From the NCBI GenBank assembly GCA_006503535.1, contig QYRS01000011.1, forward strand, positions 1,364,001 through 1,428,000: a stretch of DNA of 64,000 bases. The letters run 5' to 3'. Position numbers and translations under genes: made by a program. The notes under the pieces are model-generated. The model had not been told where the DNA came from, ran no database searches, and was given only the letters and a program-made list of their open reading frames with translations. This DNA comes from Arthrinium phaeospermum (Eukaryota; Ascomycota; Sordariomycetes; Amphisphaeriales; Apiosporaceae). This document shows positions 46,038 to 58,688 of the stretch, in pieces (within the stretch, counting starts at the first letter, position 1; each line of letters opens with the position of its first letter).

Positions 46038-49000
46038 GATAGCTGCCTTGCGTCAACCTGCGATGTGCCTCTATGCGAAAATAGTAGTATCGGTGTAAAC
46101 CTGTGCAGTCGATTCGTGTGGCTCGAGTTATTCGATATTCCTGATTCAAGTGTACAGGGTTGTCTTTTTTTTCTGGTTCCTCCAAATCGAGTTGATCTCC
46201 GTCAAAAAGTTGCTGGCTAGAATCGATGAATCGGTATTTACCCCGCTGTCGTCACTGCGTGCTTGGGCTGGCCGATAAGGTACAGGTGCAATGGTGGGGA
46301 TTGGGTATCAGTGGGCGGGCTTGTCAGATAATGCGCTAACTTTAGACAACATTGACTTTGGAGAATGGCTGGTGGCTGTGGGTAGACTCAAAAACCGGTA
46401 TTGATCTGTTCTTCAAATTCTTTACCTACCTTACCTATGCAGGGCAGGTACAAAAGTATGCGTGCCCTTTCATATAAACACAGTCTTTGTAATGGACTGT
46501 AATAGACGGAGAAAGGTGCAGCATCTCGTTTTATGCCACTTCCCTCCCATGTTTGAGTTTCGAGCAAGGACCCTTTTACTCGAACCTTGTGGTGGCAGGC
46601 TGCGCCCTAAACTGGATAGTGTTGTTATTCGTGAGCTACCTCCTTGATTGCTAGAGCCGTCGCACGTCTAAAATATCGTACTCTACCCTAACACATCGTC
46701 CACATTGGATGTAGTTCTTGGTGAAGGATAGTGAGCAGTGTTTCTGTAAGGAGATAATTTTTGACCGAACACCAAACAAAGCCAGGCCTGTCCGGGCATC
46801 ATTTCGGTCCAGCCCGACCCGGGATACCAGAGGACCCTACTTGTAGAACCCCTTTGCCTCGGCTAACAACCTCGCGCTGGCCACCAACCAGATTGGTCTC
46901 GAGGTATTGTGCCGTTCAAAGAGGCTCAGAAATTTCACTCCCTGCCACTGTCATGAGAGGATTACGAGATCGATGCAGCCGCCCGTTTCGTGTGCAGCAA
47001 AAGCAATCACTCGTTGTGTAAAGAGCCTTGGCGGCAATGAGACAACCGAAACGCTCGAGGTATGCCGCTACCGTTGCACAGCCCTGCATGTGTGTCCGTC
47101 GTCAATGGTTTGCCGTCCTCTTGAGGATGCAGACAGTACCAAGAGGTAGTATGGTATGAACGCGGCCTTTGTAGTTGGGCGGGCCAACCAACAAGATTGG
47201 TATGAGAAAGACATGGCATTCGAAGAGTCCTGTTAGCCTACCATCATTGCCAATAGGAACGATGCCAGAAGAGCCAAGGAGCCAGGTCATCTTCCTTTTC
47301 TGCAGTCCGCGTGACCGTCAGAAGAGCTGCCATTGGCTTAGATGTACCATACGGTGTAGGAGCATCCTTACATCCTTGCAACTGTGCCAAACTTTGATGG
47401 CAGTTATTACTGGGTGCATGGCCTTCCCCTTCCATAAGGGAAACCTACAACGTAAGCCATCAGAGGGCTCCTTGATGAACCGGTCTTGTTGGAAATGGAA
47501 CGCATAGAGCTCTGGAGGATGGCTCGATTGGCACTGAGCATTCGGTGTGTGTTGGGCAGCAGTCTCGAGGGTGAAAGGGGGCAATCCAAAAGATGGAATG
47601 AACGATGCAGCTGAGGAACAAGCCTTGCATGTTTGCCGATCTTTGCTTTCCTGGCGGCAGCCTGGAGGTCTGGGGAAACAAATCCGGGGTGCTTGAGAAA
47701 TGAGGGGCCTGGGTTTAACCCGGGAACCAACCAAGTGCTCCCGTTCGGATCCCGTCTCCAGTGTGCTTCCCCAGTCTCGAGTTGAGAGGAACAAAACGTT
47801 CCCTTGCATTGGAACTCCATGGCGAAACGAACAGGGGTCGTGCTTTTTGTCGGATCTCCGATGAATTACAACGCGCATTTCTCATAATTCCCATGAATAC
47901 CTACCCAACGAATAGCCCGTCTAGACCTAGGAGTCTTGTTTTTCTGCTAAGGAAGGACTCTCTACATTGCTTTGCCTGAGAGTAGTGTCGTGGAGGCGAG
48001 TTGTATGAGGCATATTTCTGCCTGGCTGAAGAGGCCAATGACTGCGCAGAGTAAGGTCGTCAGTCGTTTTTCCCTTCTGAATACAAAGATGCATGTACCT
48101 ATGCAACCTTTCGTGGTATGTATCACTTTCATGGCCCGGGCGGGCGGCTGCTTGGCGAATATTGGAAGTGTTTAATGTATGTACTCTTGTATGTAGACAT
48201 ACAGATATCCATCCATCCACCCATACATACGTGCATGTACATACATCAAATCCGTACGTGATCGAAGCTTATACGCAGGAAGCTTCTTCCAGTCAGATAG
48301 AACAAGAGGTAATGGGTGCTTTATTAGTCTCTGGTCGCATTCCTTCACCGACCACGAGAGACAATGGGTATACGTGGCTTGGTGGTCATCTATCACAAAT
48401 TGATCTTCCATCTGCTTGCTCGCGTTTACTAAAGGATCACACCCTCCCCCGCGCCACCTCTGATCTTTTTCGGTTGTCGCTCTCACTACACCTAATCGGG
48501 TCTTTCGTTCGTGGCCCTCTCTCGCATCGAAACAATCGCACCCAAAACCAGAGTCAGCTGTGCCCATCGTCACATCCTTTTTATATGTCTGCTTAGCAGA
48601 ACGCGCAAGTCTTCATCGTTCCCATCCCCGGTGTTGCCACGTTTTTGGATTTCCCAGCTACTTTTTGCCCGGCTATTTCGGCCTCTTCTTGAGTATACTC
48701 TCTAGCCTTTAGACACGCAGTCTCAATCGGGAGCTCTCTCTCTCACTCTCACTCTCACTCTCTTTCTCTGCCTGCCGCCATCCCTTTCGGCTATTTGCGG
48801 TTGGCTCCAGACAGGGAATTGGGAAACCCCCAAATAACACCATAAATCACACCACGCATGAAATTGTATGCTCTTGGGTCACTCTCCGTCCATCATACAA
48901 GATCGCACTGCGAGGAACTACGCATGGTTTTGCGGCGAGGAAAGCTCAGCAAACATGATATACTTCCCAACATAGCCTTCGGTCTCACTTAGCTGTGGGA

Positions 49001-49136
49001 GATCACGGCCTTGCACGTCAGCGTTGGTAAAGAGACGTCAGATCGAAAACAGCGAAATAGCACTTGCCACCAGGTGGCCGAGGGCTCCGAGTCTTCATCC
49101 ATTTATCTACAGTCTTCCTTACAGACCAGGAGGACT
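46038..49136. other. Gene-free stretch, 3.1 kb
   Basis: No supported gene. Simple repeats occur: a CATC/CATAC tract (about 48197-48247) and a CT/CTCACT tract (about 48732-48770). The right end has an acceptor-like CTTACAG (49120s) just before the ATG at 49137, which suggests an intron in the 5' leader of the next gene. Confidence 0.5.
48732..48770. repeat. CT-rich microsatellite
   Basis: Alternating CTCTCT and CTCACT units upstream of the gene at 49137, a common core-promoter or leader feature in filamentous fungi. Confidence 0.8.
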
Positions 49137-50471
49137 ATGGCGGCAGTCAAAGCGTGTCCCCTTCCTAACTTATCCGATCCTACTTCTGAGCCGTGGGCCA
49201 GTCACACGATAGGTGGTGATACATTGTCGGGAATAACCGAACTACGGTCATTGCAGCTATTGCCACTCAGTATTTCAGCCCCGTTGTCTTCGTTAGAAAA
49301 AAGACCGCAAGACCGAATCTCTTCTGGAGATGGAGGACTATCTGTTTATCCCATGCCGAATGGAGACATCCTGTCTCCGTCGCCGACGGGAACAGGTTTT
49401 GAAAGCTCGATTTTGGTGACAGATGGGGCCCTGCGGCTGGATATTGATATAAGGCAGGGCTCGACCAGTGTGACATCGTCGTCCGAACGAGGTAGCAGCC
49501 GATTTGGAAAGACGCCAGCACCTCCTCCAAGCAAATTCAAAGGCACCAATCCAGGCGCCAGCTCAAAGGGTGAGCGAAGCTCTGAGAGAAGCATGAACCC
49601 ATATATTTCCAAGCGGCAGAGAGCGCCCCACGACGTAGATGGCCCAGACACAGGCCATCTCCCGTGCAAGAAGAGGCGCCTGCGGCACCGGCTCATCACC
49701 TCGCGTCTCTCGCAACCCTACTCCCTGCCCGCAACGCATATCCTAAACAGGGAAACCGGCGAAGACACGCCCGTGCTCTCGCGGTTCCTCAAGTTTGCGG
49801 CCATGGGCCCGAAGAAGGCCGGCCACCAGACGGCCATGGTGCGAAAGGCGGCGATCCTGAACCGCGTGCGCCTCAACGTGAGGCAGGCCGCCGTGAACAG
49901 GGGCCACGACCGGATGTGGCGCATGTCGGACATGAGCGTCATGGGCCACGGCCTGCAGCTGGTGACGGCTTCCACGGGGGCTATGTTTCCGGGACGCGGT
50001 AGTGCCGCGGGCATGTCCTTGCCGCGCGTGTGGCGCCCGCACACGACTGGCGCATCTGCTGGCGGCGCGGCTCCGGTCAAGGATCACCACGGCGGCAGTC
50101 ATGCGTCGCACCAGCGCGCCATGTCCGATTCTATCCCGGCTGATGCTACTGCCAGCAACGCCACCAGCTCCAGCTCTGCTGAGACATCGCGGCAGCAACC
50201 CTACCCAACGACATCTTATACTCCCGCCACAAGCATCATGACGCCTCTCCACAACGACGAGGCAGAAGAGTCGACCGCATTTCCCGTCATCGACGACGAC
50301 TATCGGTATGCGGATCTCAGTGATGACGATATGGACGACGTATACACCGACTTTGGGGCCCTGTTCGGCGGTGGTGCGGCCAAGTCGCCCGGGGATGGAG
50401 CGAGGGACGACGAGGAAGAGCATTACTATGAAGAATACCTAGACGAACTTGACGGAATCCCTTGGGCTTAG
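49137..50471 (+). CDS. Conserved fungal protein of unknown function, probably nuclear (444 aa)
   Basis: I start at the ATG at 49137 (MAAVKACPLPNLSDP). The frame is open further upstream to 49011 but has no ATG there, and an intron-acceptor-like CTTACAG lies in between. The middle has a bipartite nuclear-signal-like KKRRLRHR (about 210), followed by the best-conserved-looking block (LSQPYSLPATHILNRE, LSRFLKFAAMGPKK, VRKAAILNRVRLNVRQ). The C-terminus is acidic (DDDYRYADLSDDDMDDVY) and ends DELDGIPWA. I recognise the block as typical of uncharacterised Sordariomycete proteins and assign no function. Confidence 0.75.
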   Translation: MAAVKACPLPNLSDPTSEPWASHTIGGDTLSGITELRSLQLLPLSISAPLSSLEKRPQDRISSGDGGLSVYPMPNGDILSPSPTGTGFESSILVTDGALRLDIDIRQGSTSVTSSSERGSSRFGKTPAPPPSKFKGTNPGASSKGERSSERSMNPYISKRQRAPHDVDGPDTGHLPCKKRRLRHRLITSRLSQPYSLPATHILNRETGEDTPVLSRFLKFAAMGPKKAGHQTAMVRKAAILNRVRLNVRQAAVNRGHDRMWRMSDMSVMGHGLQLVTASTGAMFPGRGSAAGMSLPRVWRPHTTGASAGGAAPVKDHHGGSHASHQRAMSDSIPADATASNATSSSSAETSRQQPYPTTSYTPATSIMTPLHNDEAEESTAFPVIDDDYRYADLSDDDMDDVYTDFGALFGGGAAKSPGDGARDDEEEHYYEEYLDELDGIPWA

Positions 50472-51163
50472 CTACATACAATCCATAAGGCATGTAATGA
50501 TGATCGTTCCATGGGTCCGTATTGAACCTTTGATAAAGGGGGTTGTATGCTGCATACCACTATAGGCATATATATAAACACAAAACGCATGTAATTCGCA
50601 TCGTGGGGCGTCATGGACATCGTAGCCCGGCTTTCTCAAAGTATGTGTTGATCTATTCAAATCGAACTCTTTCTTGTTCAACCGTTTGGTAGACCGCAGC
50701 ACCCGCCATTGTGGAGAAAGATAGATACAGCTGAGTACGATCTTGCTGGTTCTATTCGAAACAATGTGTGTTTTCTTGCTAGGCCAACCTCGATATATAG
50801 CGGATCGTGTACTAGAGGGCTAGCCCCACGATCTATCGTAGCTGGGGTCACCAGCGTGCCTTCTGCCGGATTATTTCGATGTTGTGGCCGCTGTTTAATC
50901 GGAGAGATTATCTAGATCTAGAATTCGGCACATTCAGTGTTGTCTTGTGACAATTTCTCGCAGGCACTGGCCACTTTTACTACATTGGGATCACACCGGA
51001 ATCGCTCTTAAGTATTGCGTCCCGTCCCGGGCTCAGTATTGCCTTGGGAGACTCGATATAGACTGGCCGCCTATCGAGTATAGCAGATGATCACGGCATG
51101 TCAGGAGTCGCGGATAAACCAAAGGTTTGGGCCCCAGGGCTGTTTTTTCCTTGTGGTCGATGA
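50472..51163. other. Convergent 3' region, 0.7 kb
   Basis: AT-rich UTR sequence. No coding or RNA signal. Confidence 0.5.
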
Positions 51164-52000
51164 TCAACCGGCGGTATCGAGCTTCGTTGCGCGGTCCAGC
51201 GCAATGTCCACCATAGCCCTGATGGCCTCCTGCTCCTCCTCCTGAGGGTCGCCCCGGTCGATCCTCCTGCGCAAGTCTTCCATGACGACGGGACGGCTCC
51301 GCCCATTGACGAATACGACGTACCGCAAGCCGGGGAACTTCTGCTCGTACTCATCGTTCAGGGCTTTCAGCTTCTCGGCCTCCTCAGCGCCTCCCTGGTT
51401 CAGCTGAGCCTGCTCGGCCTGTGACTGGGCCGACTCGACCTTCTTGGCTCCGAGCCGCGGGTGTGAGCCCAGGATGCCGTGGAGCTTCTTCTGCTGCTGC
51501 TCGCTGGGACTGCTGGAAATAGAGGGCTGAGAGGTGAGCGACGTCATCAACGAGCCGACATGACGAATTAACGATGCGTACGAGGCGAAAGGGGACTCGG
51601 GTGCTGGCTCTGATGTAGCGGCAGAAGGTCCACGCTTTGGCCGCAACGTCGGGAGGACGAGGGTATGGAGCTCGGTGGATGGCTCGAAGAGCGTGTCGAG
51701 CACGGCGAGCTGGGTTTTGATGGGCGCTGCCGACAATGAAGCGATGGGCGGAAGGGAGGGAGGAGCGGCAGCGGCTGTAGTAGGGGCGGTGGCGGTATCG
51801 GGAGTGGCCGCCGCCACGGACGACGACGAGGCACCTGGGGATTCCATAAATTCGGAAAGGGTTCGGCGAGGTTGGAGTTCGACGTAGGGCGGCGTTTCTA
51901 CGTTCCGTCGCTCCTTGGTGGTGAAGCCGACGCCAAGCTCGTTGTGGTTGGGGATGCGCTTGATGCGTAGCTTGAGTTCCATGGGCGTGAATTGAGGCAT
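51164..52000 (-). CDS. OHCU decarboxylase-like protein (ureide pathway)
   Basis: The 278-aa frame starts at the ATG at 52000. The second half holds the OHCU decarboxylase signature: catalytic His in ILGSHPRLGAKK, Glu in SQAEQAQLN, and Arg in FVNGRSRPVV, in the usual order. The FASYASLIRHVGSLM segment resembles the family's substrate-gating helices. The enzyme converts 2-oxo-4-hydroxy-4-carboxy-5-ureidoimidazoline to S-allantoin after urate oxidase in purine breakdown. The N-terminal 110 residues contain an A/S/P/T-rich low-complexity stretch, and the family core is interrupted by low-complexity S/Q/E loops, as in other fungal copies. No peroxisomal SKL-type ending is seen. Confidence 0.85.
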   Translation of the reverse strand: MPQFTPMELKLRIKRIPNHNELGVGFTTKERRNVETPPYVELQPRRTLSEFMESPGASSSSVAAATPDTATAPTTAAAAPPSLPPIASLSAAPIKTQLAVLDTLFEPSTELHTLVLPTLRPKRGPSAATSEPAPESPFASYASLIRHVGSLMTSLTSQPSISSSPSEQQQKKLHGILGSHPRLGAKKVESAQSQAEQAQLNQGGAEEAEKLKALNDEYEQKFPGLRYVVFVNGRSRPVVMEDLRRRIDRGDPQEEEQEAIRAMVDIALDRATKLDTAG

Positions 52001-52677
52001 TTTGGAGGTCGTGTCACGTTATTGATATCGATAATCGTTCCAACATGGTCCTCGTCCTGCAGCATTGTTCATGCATGCTGGGCGCTTTCCTGGACCGACA
52101 CGCCCCTGCCGGTTGATGGCCGCTAATTATTTGATAGACGGATTTTCTACCGACATAGTAGCGTCCAGTATCGGCTACGGCTGCTATGAAACTAGGTCGC
52201 CGGAGACCTACGTGATTTGGTTCAAATGCCTGACTCAATACAGCGAGTGATGCCTACGTTACCTACCAAGCACTTAGTGAAGACCATCTCACGCTTACCT
52301 TAATATTCCGTGCATCTCAAGTGTTGACCATCAGCGTAAAATGCAAGAAACCTATCTGCAGACGCAGCAGATTGTAGGTATGTAGAATGCAGGTGGGCTA
52401 CGGAGTACATCCTACCGATTTGAAGTATAGAAAGAAATGTACCTGTACTGCCTGGCGGCGGTGGCTAACTGAGAGGTACGGTGAACCGAAGCACAGGCCT
52501 AGACGGTAGCAAGGGCTCCACTATGGATTTTGACCAGAGCTGCATTGCATGAGATTGATCAATTGATTTGACCCAAGTTGACGAGGCTGAACATAAATCT
52601 TCCCGACCTTCTCTCATATTCCTAACAGATGCGCCAGTCGCAACTGCACAACAGCATCACATATCCAAACACTCAAT
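52001..52677. promoter_or_regulatory. Divergent promoter region between OHCU decarboxylase gene and prp19
   Basis: 677 bp between two diverging starts. An ATTGATCAATTGAT palindrome-like sequence lies at about 52555-52570. No specific operator could be assigned. Confidence 0.4.
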
Positions 52678-54311
52678 ATGTTGTGTGCAAGTAAGTTTTC
52701 TTCCGTCGTATTCGCATGGAATTCTCTGCAGCTACTGACTCATCTGCTATAGTCTCCGGCGAGCCTGCCGAGGAGCCTGTTATCTCCAAACTCTCCGGTA
52801 TGTCCCTTCTTCATCAGCTGTCTCGCTAACCTGAAATTTGTGCACTGGTACTGACGCGCTGCAGGCCATGTCTTTGAGAAGCGCCTGATCGAGAAATGGA
52901 TCGAGGAGAACGGAAAGGATCCCATTACCAACGACGACCTGACCCTCGATGACCTTTTGCCCGTGAAAACCGCACGCGTCGTTCGCCCCCGGCCGCCTAC
53001 CCTGACATCTATACCGGCACTCCTTTCTACCTTCCAGAATGAATGGGACGCCATGGCGCTCGAGTCTTTCAACCTGCGCGAACAGCTGCAACGCACAAGG
53101 GAGGAGCTGTCCACGGCACTATACCAGAACGATGCCGCAGTGCGCGTCATTGCTCGCCTGTCCAGAGAGCGCGACGAGGCGCGAAACGCCCTCTCCAAGG
53201 TCTCGGTATCGAACAACGGCAACGGTGCCAACGCCGATACGGGGGCCGACTCCATGGCAATTGACTCGGACGCTCTACCTTCCCACCTGGTTCAGGTGGT
53301 CGAAGAGACCCAGGCGTCGCTGTCCAAGTCACGTAAGAAGCGACCAATCCCCGACGGCACCGCGACCTCGGAACATATTGCTTCCTACGTCACCCAAATA
53401 AAATCCCCAAGCACCGTCAAAGAGATGTCGGCATTTTCGTACATGGATGGTCCTGTGGCTGTGGGTGGGCAAGACGGCACTGTTGCAATCTACAGCCCCC
53501 CTAATGGTGCAGTTGAATATCTACCATCACTGCAAGAGCCTGTGACCGCAGCCGCATGCATAGGCACTAAGGCTGTCTTGGGCACGGCGAGTGGCTCGGT
53601 CAAGGTCTTCGCCGATCAGGTAGAGGCTGCTAGTTTCTCCGAGCACGCTGGGCCTACAACAGGTGTAGCCGTCCACCCTTGTTTGGAGCTGGTGGCCTCA
53701 GTAAGCTCAGACAAGAGCTTTATATTCTACAGTCTTCAGGAGCTCAAGCGCGTAACTCGTGTGTTCACCGACTCTGGTAAGTGAAACCCGTCAACATCTA
53801 CCTGCACACCGTCCTGCCATGCTAACAACCTGTACTAGCTCTGACGACTTGCGCGTTCCATCCCGATGGTCACCTATTCGCTGCTGGCACCGCGTCGGGC
53901 GAGATCAAGGTCTTCATGACAGCCACGGGCGAGCAGGCCACGTCCTTCTCGTTGGGTGCGCCCGTACATGCTATTGTCTTCTCGGAGAACGGATTCTGGT
54001 TCGCGGCAGCGGGCAAGGGCGAGAACACCGTGACAATCTTCGACATTCGAAAGCAGGGCGATGCCGCCAAGGTCAAGACATTCGAGGTTGATGGTGCAGT
54101 TGAGAGCTTAGCATGGGACTACTCGCAGCAATTCTTGGCCATTGGTGGATCTGCGGGTGTTATGGTGCAGCACTACGCTAAGAGCAGCAAGAGCTGGAGC
54201 GAGATTCTGAGGTCAGACTTCCCAGCGAAGGGCCTTAATTGGGGCGCCAATGCGAATAACCTAGTGTGTGCGGATCAAGGCGGACGGGTCGCCATCCTGG
54301 CGAACGAGTAG
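52678..54311 (+). CDS. prp19: Pre-mRNA-processing factor Prp19 (U-box E3, WD40)
   Basis: Four exons (52678-52690, 52753-52797, 52865-53776, 53839-54311) join in phase to 480 aa. The first exon codes for only four residues. The N-terminus is the Prp19 U-box (MLCAISGEPAEEPVISKLSGHVFEKRLIEKWI). A basic and hydrophobic linker, the Prp19 coiled-coil tetramerisation segment (about 65-135: NEWDAMALESFNLREQL) and a WD40 propeller follow (VAVGGQDGTVAIYS; AGPTTGVAVHPCLELVAS; TTCAFHPDGHLFAAGT). Prp19 is the core of the NTC/Prp19 complex, needed for spliceosome activation and for the DNA damage response. The last motif, LVCADQGGRVAILANE, fits the family end. Confidence 0.95.
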
Positions 54312-55619
54312 TGGACTTTGACAGTGAAATGGGGTTGGGATTTAACGAGAATCCCGAAACCACAGCACCGCCAGTTACAGAAGGCTCAACAGTGTGAGTG
54401 GAACTGGTGAGAGAGTGGCAGAAGCAGACTGTTGTCGAAACAAATAGCGAAGCAGACACATGGCAATGAAGCAAGCGGAATGGTCGTGGAGCGAACTACG
54501 ACTGTCCAGTTGATAGTCGATACACTGTATAATAACCAGCGGGATACTACAATGCAGGCTTTAAAGGATCAGTGCACTAGCTGGTGATATCAAAGCCCGA
54601 AAGTCTTGAGAGCGACGCGCCTGTTAAATGTGCCAATGATTGCTGTGACGTTGGGAGGGACATGATCATCCCGTTGATATTTGATGCGCCTTGATGCGTC
54701 GGTGATCGGGGTTTAATATTCAATGGAACATACATCCTATGTTAGGTAATTCCAAAAGTCAACTAGGGCATTTGATCAATGCCCATATTAGTAACACGGT
54801 ACCTACCTCACGTTTAGGTACGCCACCAGTGAGCCGGATGTGGCACCTTCGGTGTAACCACCGATGACCTCCTTTTGGCCATGGGGATCTGGGCAGCTGG
54901 AGGCGAAAGGCAACAGACGGGATGGGAAGGCACAGGCAGGTACTTTCCGTTCCCAACTTCCAGGAGGCAGGTTGTCATCCGACATCAAACAACAACAACT
55001 CGACTTCGAATAGATACATACGCTCTCTCTCTCTCTCTAGTTTATTTCCCTTTTCCGGCCACAACATCACAACAGTGCCCTGCCAGTCTTTTCCCTCCCT
55101 TCATCCCCCCCCTCTAATTCCGGTCCCATTTCCACCTGCCTCTCATTTCGCCAATCCGCGACGTCACGTCGCAGCGTGCAAAAGGTCAGGCTGAATGCAC
55201 AGAGACGCCATGAAACCACGAGCAAGGCTGTAACAAGACTCGGCTCACTCTAAGCCCATCGATTTGGTATGCCATATCCGATTCCTAGTCGCCCACCTTC
55301 AACTCGCCCCAATTGCCCCTCTACACATGCAAATTGTTCCGTACGGGAACCTTCGTAGTGCAGTTTCTAGGTATTGGCACAGCATCTGAGACTTTTTAAT
55401 TCCAGCCCACCGAGCAGGAAAACCTACCACATTTTCCTCAACTGTCTCCCAGTGGAGGGCTGGTCTGGGTGCATCGGTGCTGACAATGTGTTTCTCCAGT
55501 GATTGAATAAAGAGAGTGCCCAGAGGCAAGCACAGAGGCCATAATCCCCCACAAATAGGCAAGCCGCTCCGTGCCTCGCGCATGAGCAGTTTGGCTTGGG
55601 AACCCTCTCAAATAAAGTT
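54312..55619. other. Intergenic, 1.3 kb
   Basis: 3' region of prp19 followed by the promoter of the RING/SIM gene. A CT microsatellite at about 55022-55038 and C/T-rich sequence precede the start at 55620. Confidence 0.5.
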
Positions 55620-57645
55620 ATGGCCGATTCGCTTTCTCCGGTCTCATCACCTTCGCCATACCTCAGGGCCCCAGAAGCTTCCTCAACCATAGCCGACAGT
55701 TCTGACTACGATTCCGCCGACGCCCTCTCCGATACCACAATTCACAATAACCGATCGGGTGACGAGGATAACCTCAACGAACTCAGCCTGCAAGACAGTG
55801 CGGACGATACAGACGACACCGAAAGCCTAGACAGTGCCGGCAGCGACGAGGACGCTCTTGGCCTTGGTGGTCGGATCGTGCCGGCTCTTGTACCGCCTCC
55901 AGCGCATTGGTGGCCACATCGAGTATCGCCATCAGCCACCACAGTCACAGAAGAGGAAGGCGCAGAAGATCTCGCTGACGATATCGACGACCTTTATTCC
56001 GAGACCGACGGTGAATTCAATCATCTGGACGGCGAGGCATACCCCCGTCGATCAGCCTCAGACTCCGAATCCGAAAACGACGGCGTCGAATCGTTAATGC
56101 CCGACGGGCCTCTTTTTGTACGGCAGCATCGAGATTTTGAGCAACCTCCCGGCGAGCTTAACGTTTGGAATCCCCCACCCGCGTATTATCAGCCGGTTGA
56201 CCTTGTCAGCGACGAGGAAGACGAGCCGGTCCAGCGTCATATCGATCTCAATATCCTCTCGGATTCAGAAGAAGGCCCCGACAGCCTCTTCGGTGAGAGC
56301 GACAGTGATCTCAGCCCGTCACCAGGTCGATCGCGCCAGTCCTCCATCTCTTCTGGCAGCCTAGATTATCTGCAAGCCGTGGTAGACTTTGACGAGGATT
56401 ACGACGAAGACGACGAGGTCCAAGAGCTGCCACATCCAGGCCGCAACATTGTGGAAATACCCGGCTTCGACGGTGAACTGCCCAGGATGGACCTTTTCTT
56501 CCGAGGCAGGCAGACACGACCCCAGCGTGACGAGCTGGTGGGCGTTGAGGTCCGTCAAAGTATCGCTCCTGTGAACGGAAGAAACAATCCAGCTGGACCC
56601 GCAGTGATTGACCTAACGGGCGACGATGGAGAGGACCAGTTGAATCAATCCCAAAACGCACGGCGTCGGCAATCACAGCATCGAGACAATGCTCCACGGT
56701 TGAATCGCAGTGATAGTAACTATATTGGCCATCAAGCCGTGATTGAGCTCAGTTCCGATTCAGAGGATGGACAAAATGCACACCCCCCAGCAGATGGTGG
56801 TGAACTGCGAGCTTCTCGGAGGAACGCTCACCACCATCATCATCACCATCACCACCACCACCATCATGCCCAGCGCGCCCAGCGGCTACCCAACGGCAAC
56901 GGCGGCATAGCTAATAACCGCACCCCGACGCCTAACAATCTCGGCGGGCGGCAGCTACCTCCCCTACCCGTGCCACAACCAATAGCACCGGCGATGCAAC
57001 ACCTGGCGAACTTCTTTAATCGAGTTCCGCTCGCAGGTCTCTTCAACATGAACAATCGCGGTGGAGCTCCTGCGGTGAATGATGACGAGCTTATGATCAT
57101 GGGCGAAGGGAATTACAATCCTAACCCCATGGGGGGGCTCGGTCATATTCATCTAAACTACGCAGAGCACCCCTTCCCGCGGCCTGGACCAGCACCCGCT
57201 GGGCCGCTCAAACCCCAACACGAGCCTCCTGTGAAGGCGCAAGATGGCTTCACTCGTGATACCGGCGGCGAAGAAGTCCTCATCTGCCCCAGCTGCGAGG
57301 AAGAACTTACCTATGATCCGGACGAAACTGCGGAGAATGGACCACCCGCGAAGAAGGCAAAGACTCGGAGGGATCCCCAATGCCACTTCTGGGCTGTCAA
57401 AGCCTGCGGCCACGTAAGTACCAGCCCCCTACCACAACACAAGCCTGAGTCCCCAACTAACACATGGTTAGGTATATTGCAAGAAATGCTACGACAACAA
57501 GAACCGCAAGACTACAACGGCAAAAAATCCCCACAAGGTTGGCTTCAAGCCAGATCCCAACCGCGCGACAAAAACTCTTTGTGCCGTGGACGGCTGTAAT
57601 TCCGACGTCAGTACCAAGCCTTCTTGGGTCGGCATCTATCTATGA
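55620..57645 (+). CDS. RING and SIM protein, SUMO-targeted ubiquitin ligase-like
   Basis: The ATG at 55620 (MADSLSPVSSP) is the first in frame. Exons 55620-57413 and 57472-57645 (58-nt intron) give 655 aa. The N-terminal 550 residues are acidic and disordered with SUMO-interacting-like motifs (VIDLTGDD, AVIELSSDSED, LNILSDSEE). The C-terminal 100 residues form a zinc-binding module: CPSC, CGHVYCKKC and CAVDGC, with an insert between the first pair and the HVYC block. The protein resembles a family often annotated cell cycle control protein. The combination points to a nuclear SUMO-dependent ubiquitin ligase, but the RING is divergent and activity is not proven. A 13-histidine run lies at 56829-56867. 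Confidence 0.85.
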
Positions 57646-58688
57646 AGCAGCCCCCTTCTCGTCAAATTTGTACTCTTTAACGACCTTTCACGACACGTGG
57701 CGTTGTGATCATATATTATTTGCTTTGCATGGCGTTGAGACCGAGGAATCAGGTTGGCTGCATGTGCTGGAGTTGGGCGTCCCTTTGCGGAATTTAACAC
57801 GCTGGCCAGGCGAGGAGATGTACTTGTGCAGGAAGAGGAACCCGATAGGCGTCGAGTCTAATAAGTTGCCTTGTCTCCTGTTCCTGCGTGTACCGGCGTC
57901 AGCAACAGCGGTGACGTCGGCCTCGTCAACATCAGGGTCAATGGCCCTGGTGCGGCTCGATTTTACGTGTGCTCTCTAACCCCTTCACTATGTCGGCAAG
58001 TCAAGCGTTTATAAAAGCGACATCAGGAACAAGGTTGAGTGCCACAATGTATCGGTACGTAGAGCGACGGGAATTATTGCATTACCTTCCGAGCATAAGC
58101 AATGGAAATCATTTTGCAGTCATAGCCCCTTTTGCCTCGAATGAATAAACTGAATCTACAGACACTTTCCATCGCTGAAAAGTGTGGAATCTATAAGCCC
58201 AACTCCAAAGTTAAACTAAGAGACCACATCGTAAGGTGGCATGTCATGTTTGGGTGCATATAACTTACACCGTACACCATATTCGATATCTCCTTTGAAG
58301 ACTGATATGCAGGATATTTGTTTGGTGGGATGACAATTCAACTCATGTCAAAAAGTAAGGTCGAGATTACTAGTGGTCTTGCGACAAGTTTCTATTCTAA
58401 CAGTGGTCTTGCAACATGGTTTTTTTGGTTGATGGCATAGGGAAACGTCTGGAATGGGGATGTATGGGGCAGTGAATGGAAATTCTGGCAATCCAACATC
58501 GATCAAACAACCACTAGCGTCGCCATTTGGCCCAGACCGCCCAGGATATCCATCCCATGTGGTACCTAATCCTCAAGTAATCCTCATTGCAATGCACCAC
58601 CGACCCAGGAGCAGGTTTTCCTTGCAGCATTGCTGAATCTGGGCGCCTGCTTCTTCTTCTCATGTTACGGTCTTCCCTCGGCTGTCGC
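57646..58688. other. Convergent 3' region, about 1 kb
   Basis: AT-rich with no supported gene. The near-repeat TAGTGGTCTTGCGACA / CAGTGGTCTTGCAACA occurs at 58371 and 58399. Confidence 0.5.

Noticed and set aside
47318..47878. 186-codon minus-strand frame in the 46-49 kb gap
   Set aside because: No ATG/splice/domain support. Composition (Cys, Pro, His, Arg scattered) looks non-coding.
48190..48250. Repeated CATC/CATAC units considered as a CRISPR-like or satellite array
   Set aside because: A short imperfect microsatellite without spacers. CRISPR arrays are not expected in a fungal nucleus.
52555..52575. TTGATCAATTGAT near prp19 as a further copy of the 38.8-kb inverted repeat
   Set aside because: It lacks the TTGATCAA-N5-TGATCA form. 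The similarity is only to a short palindromic core that is common by chance.
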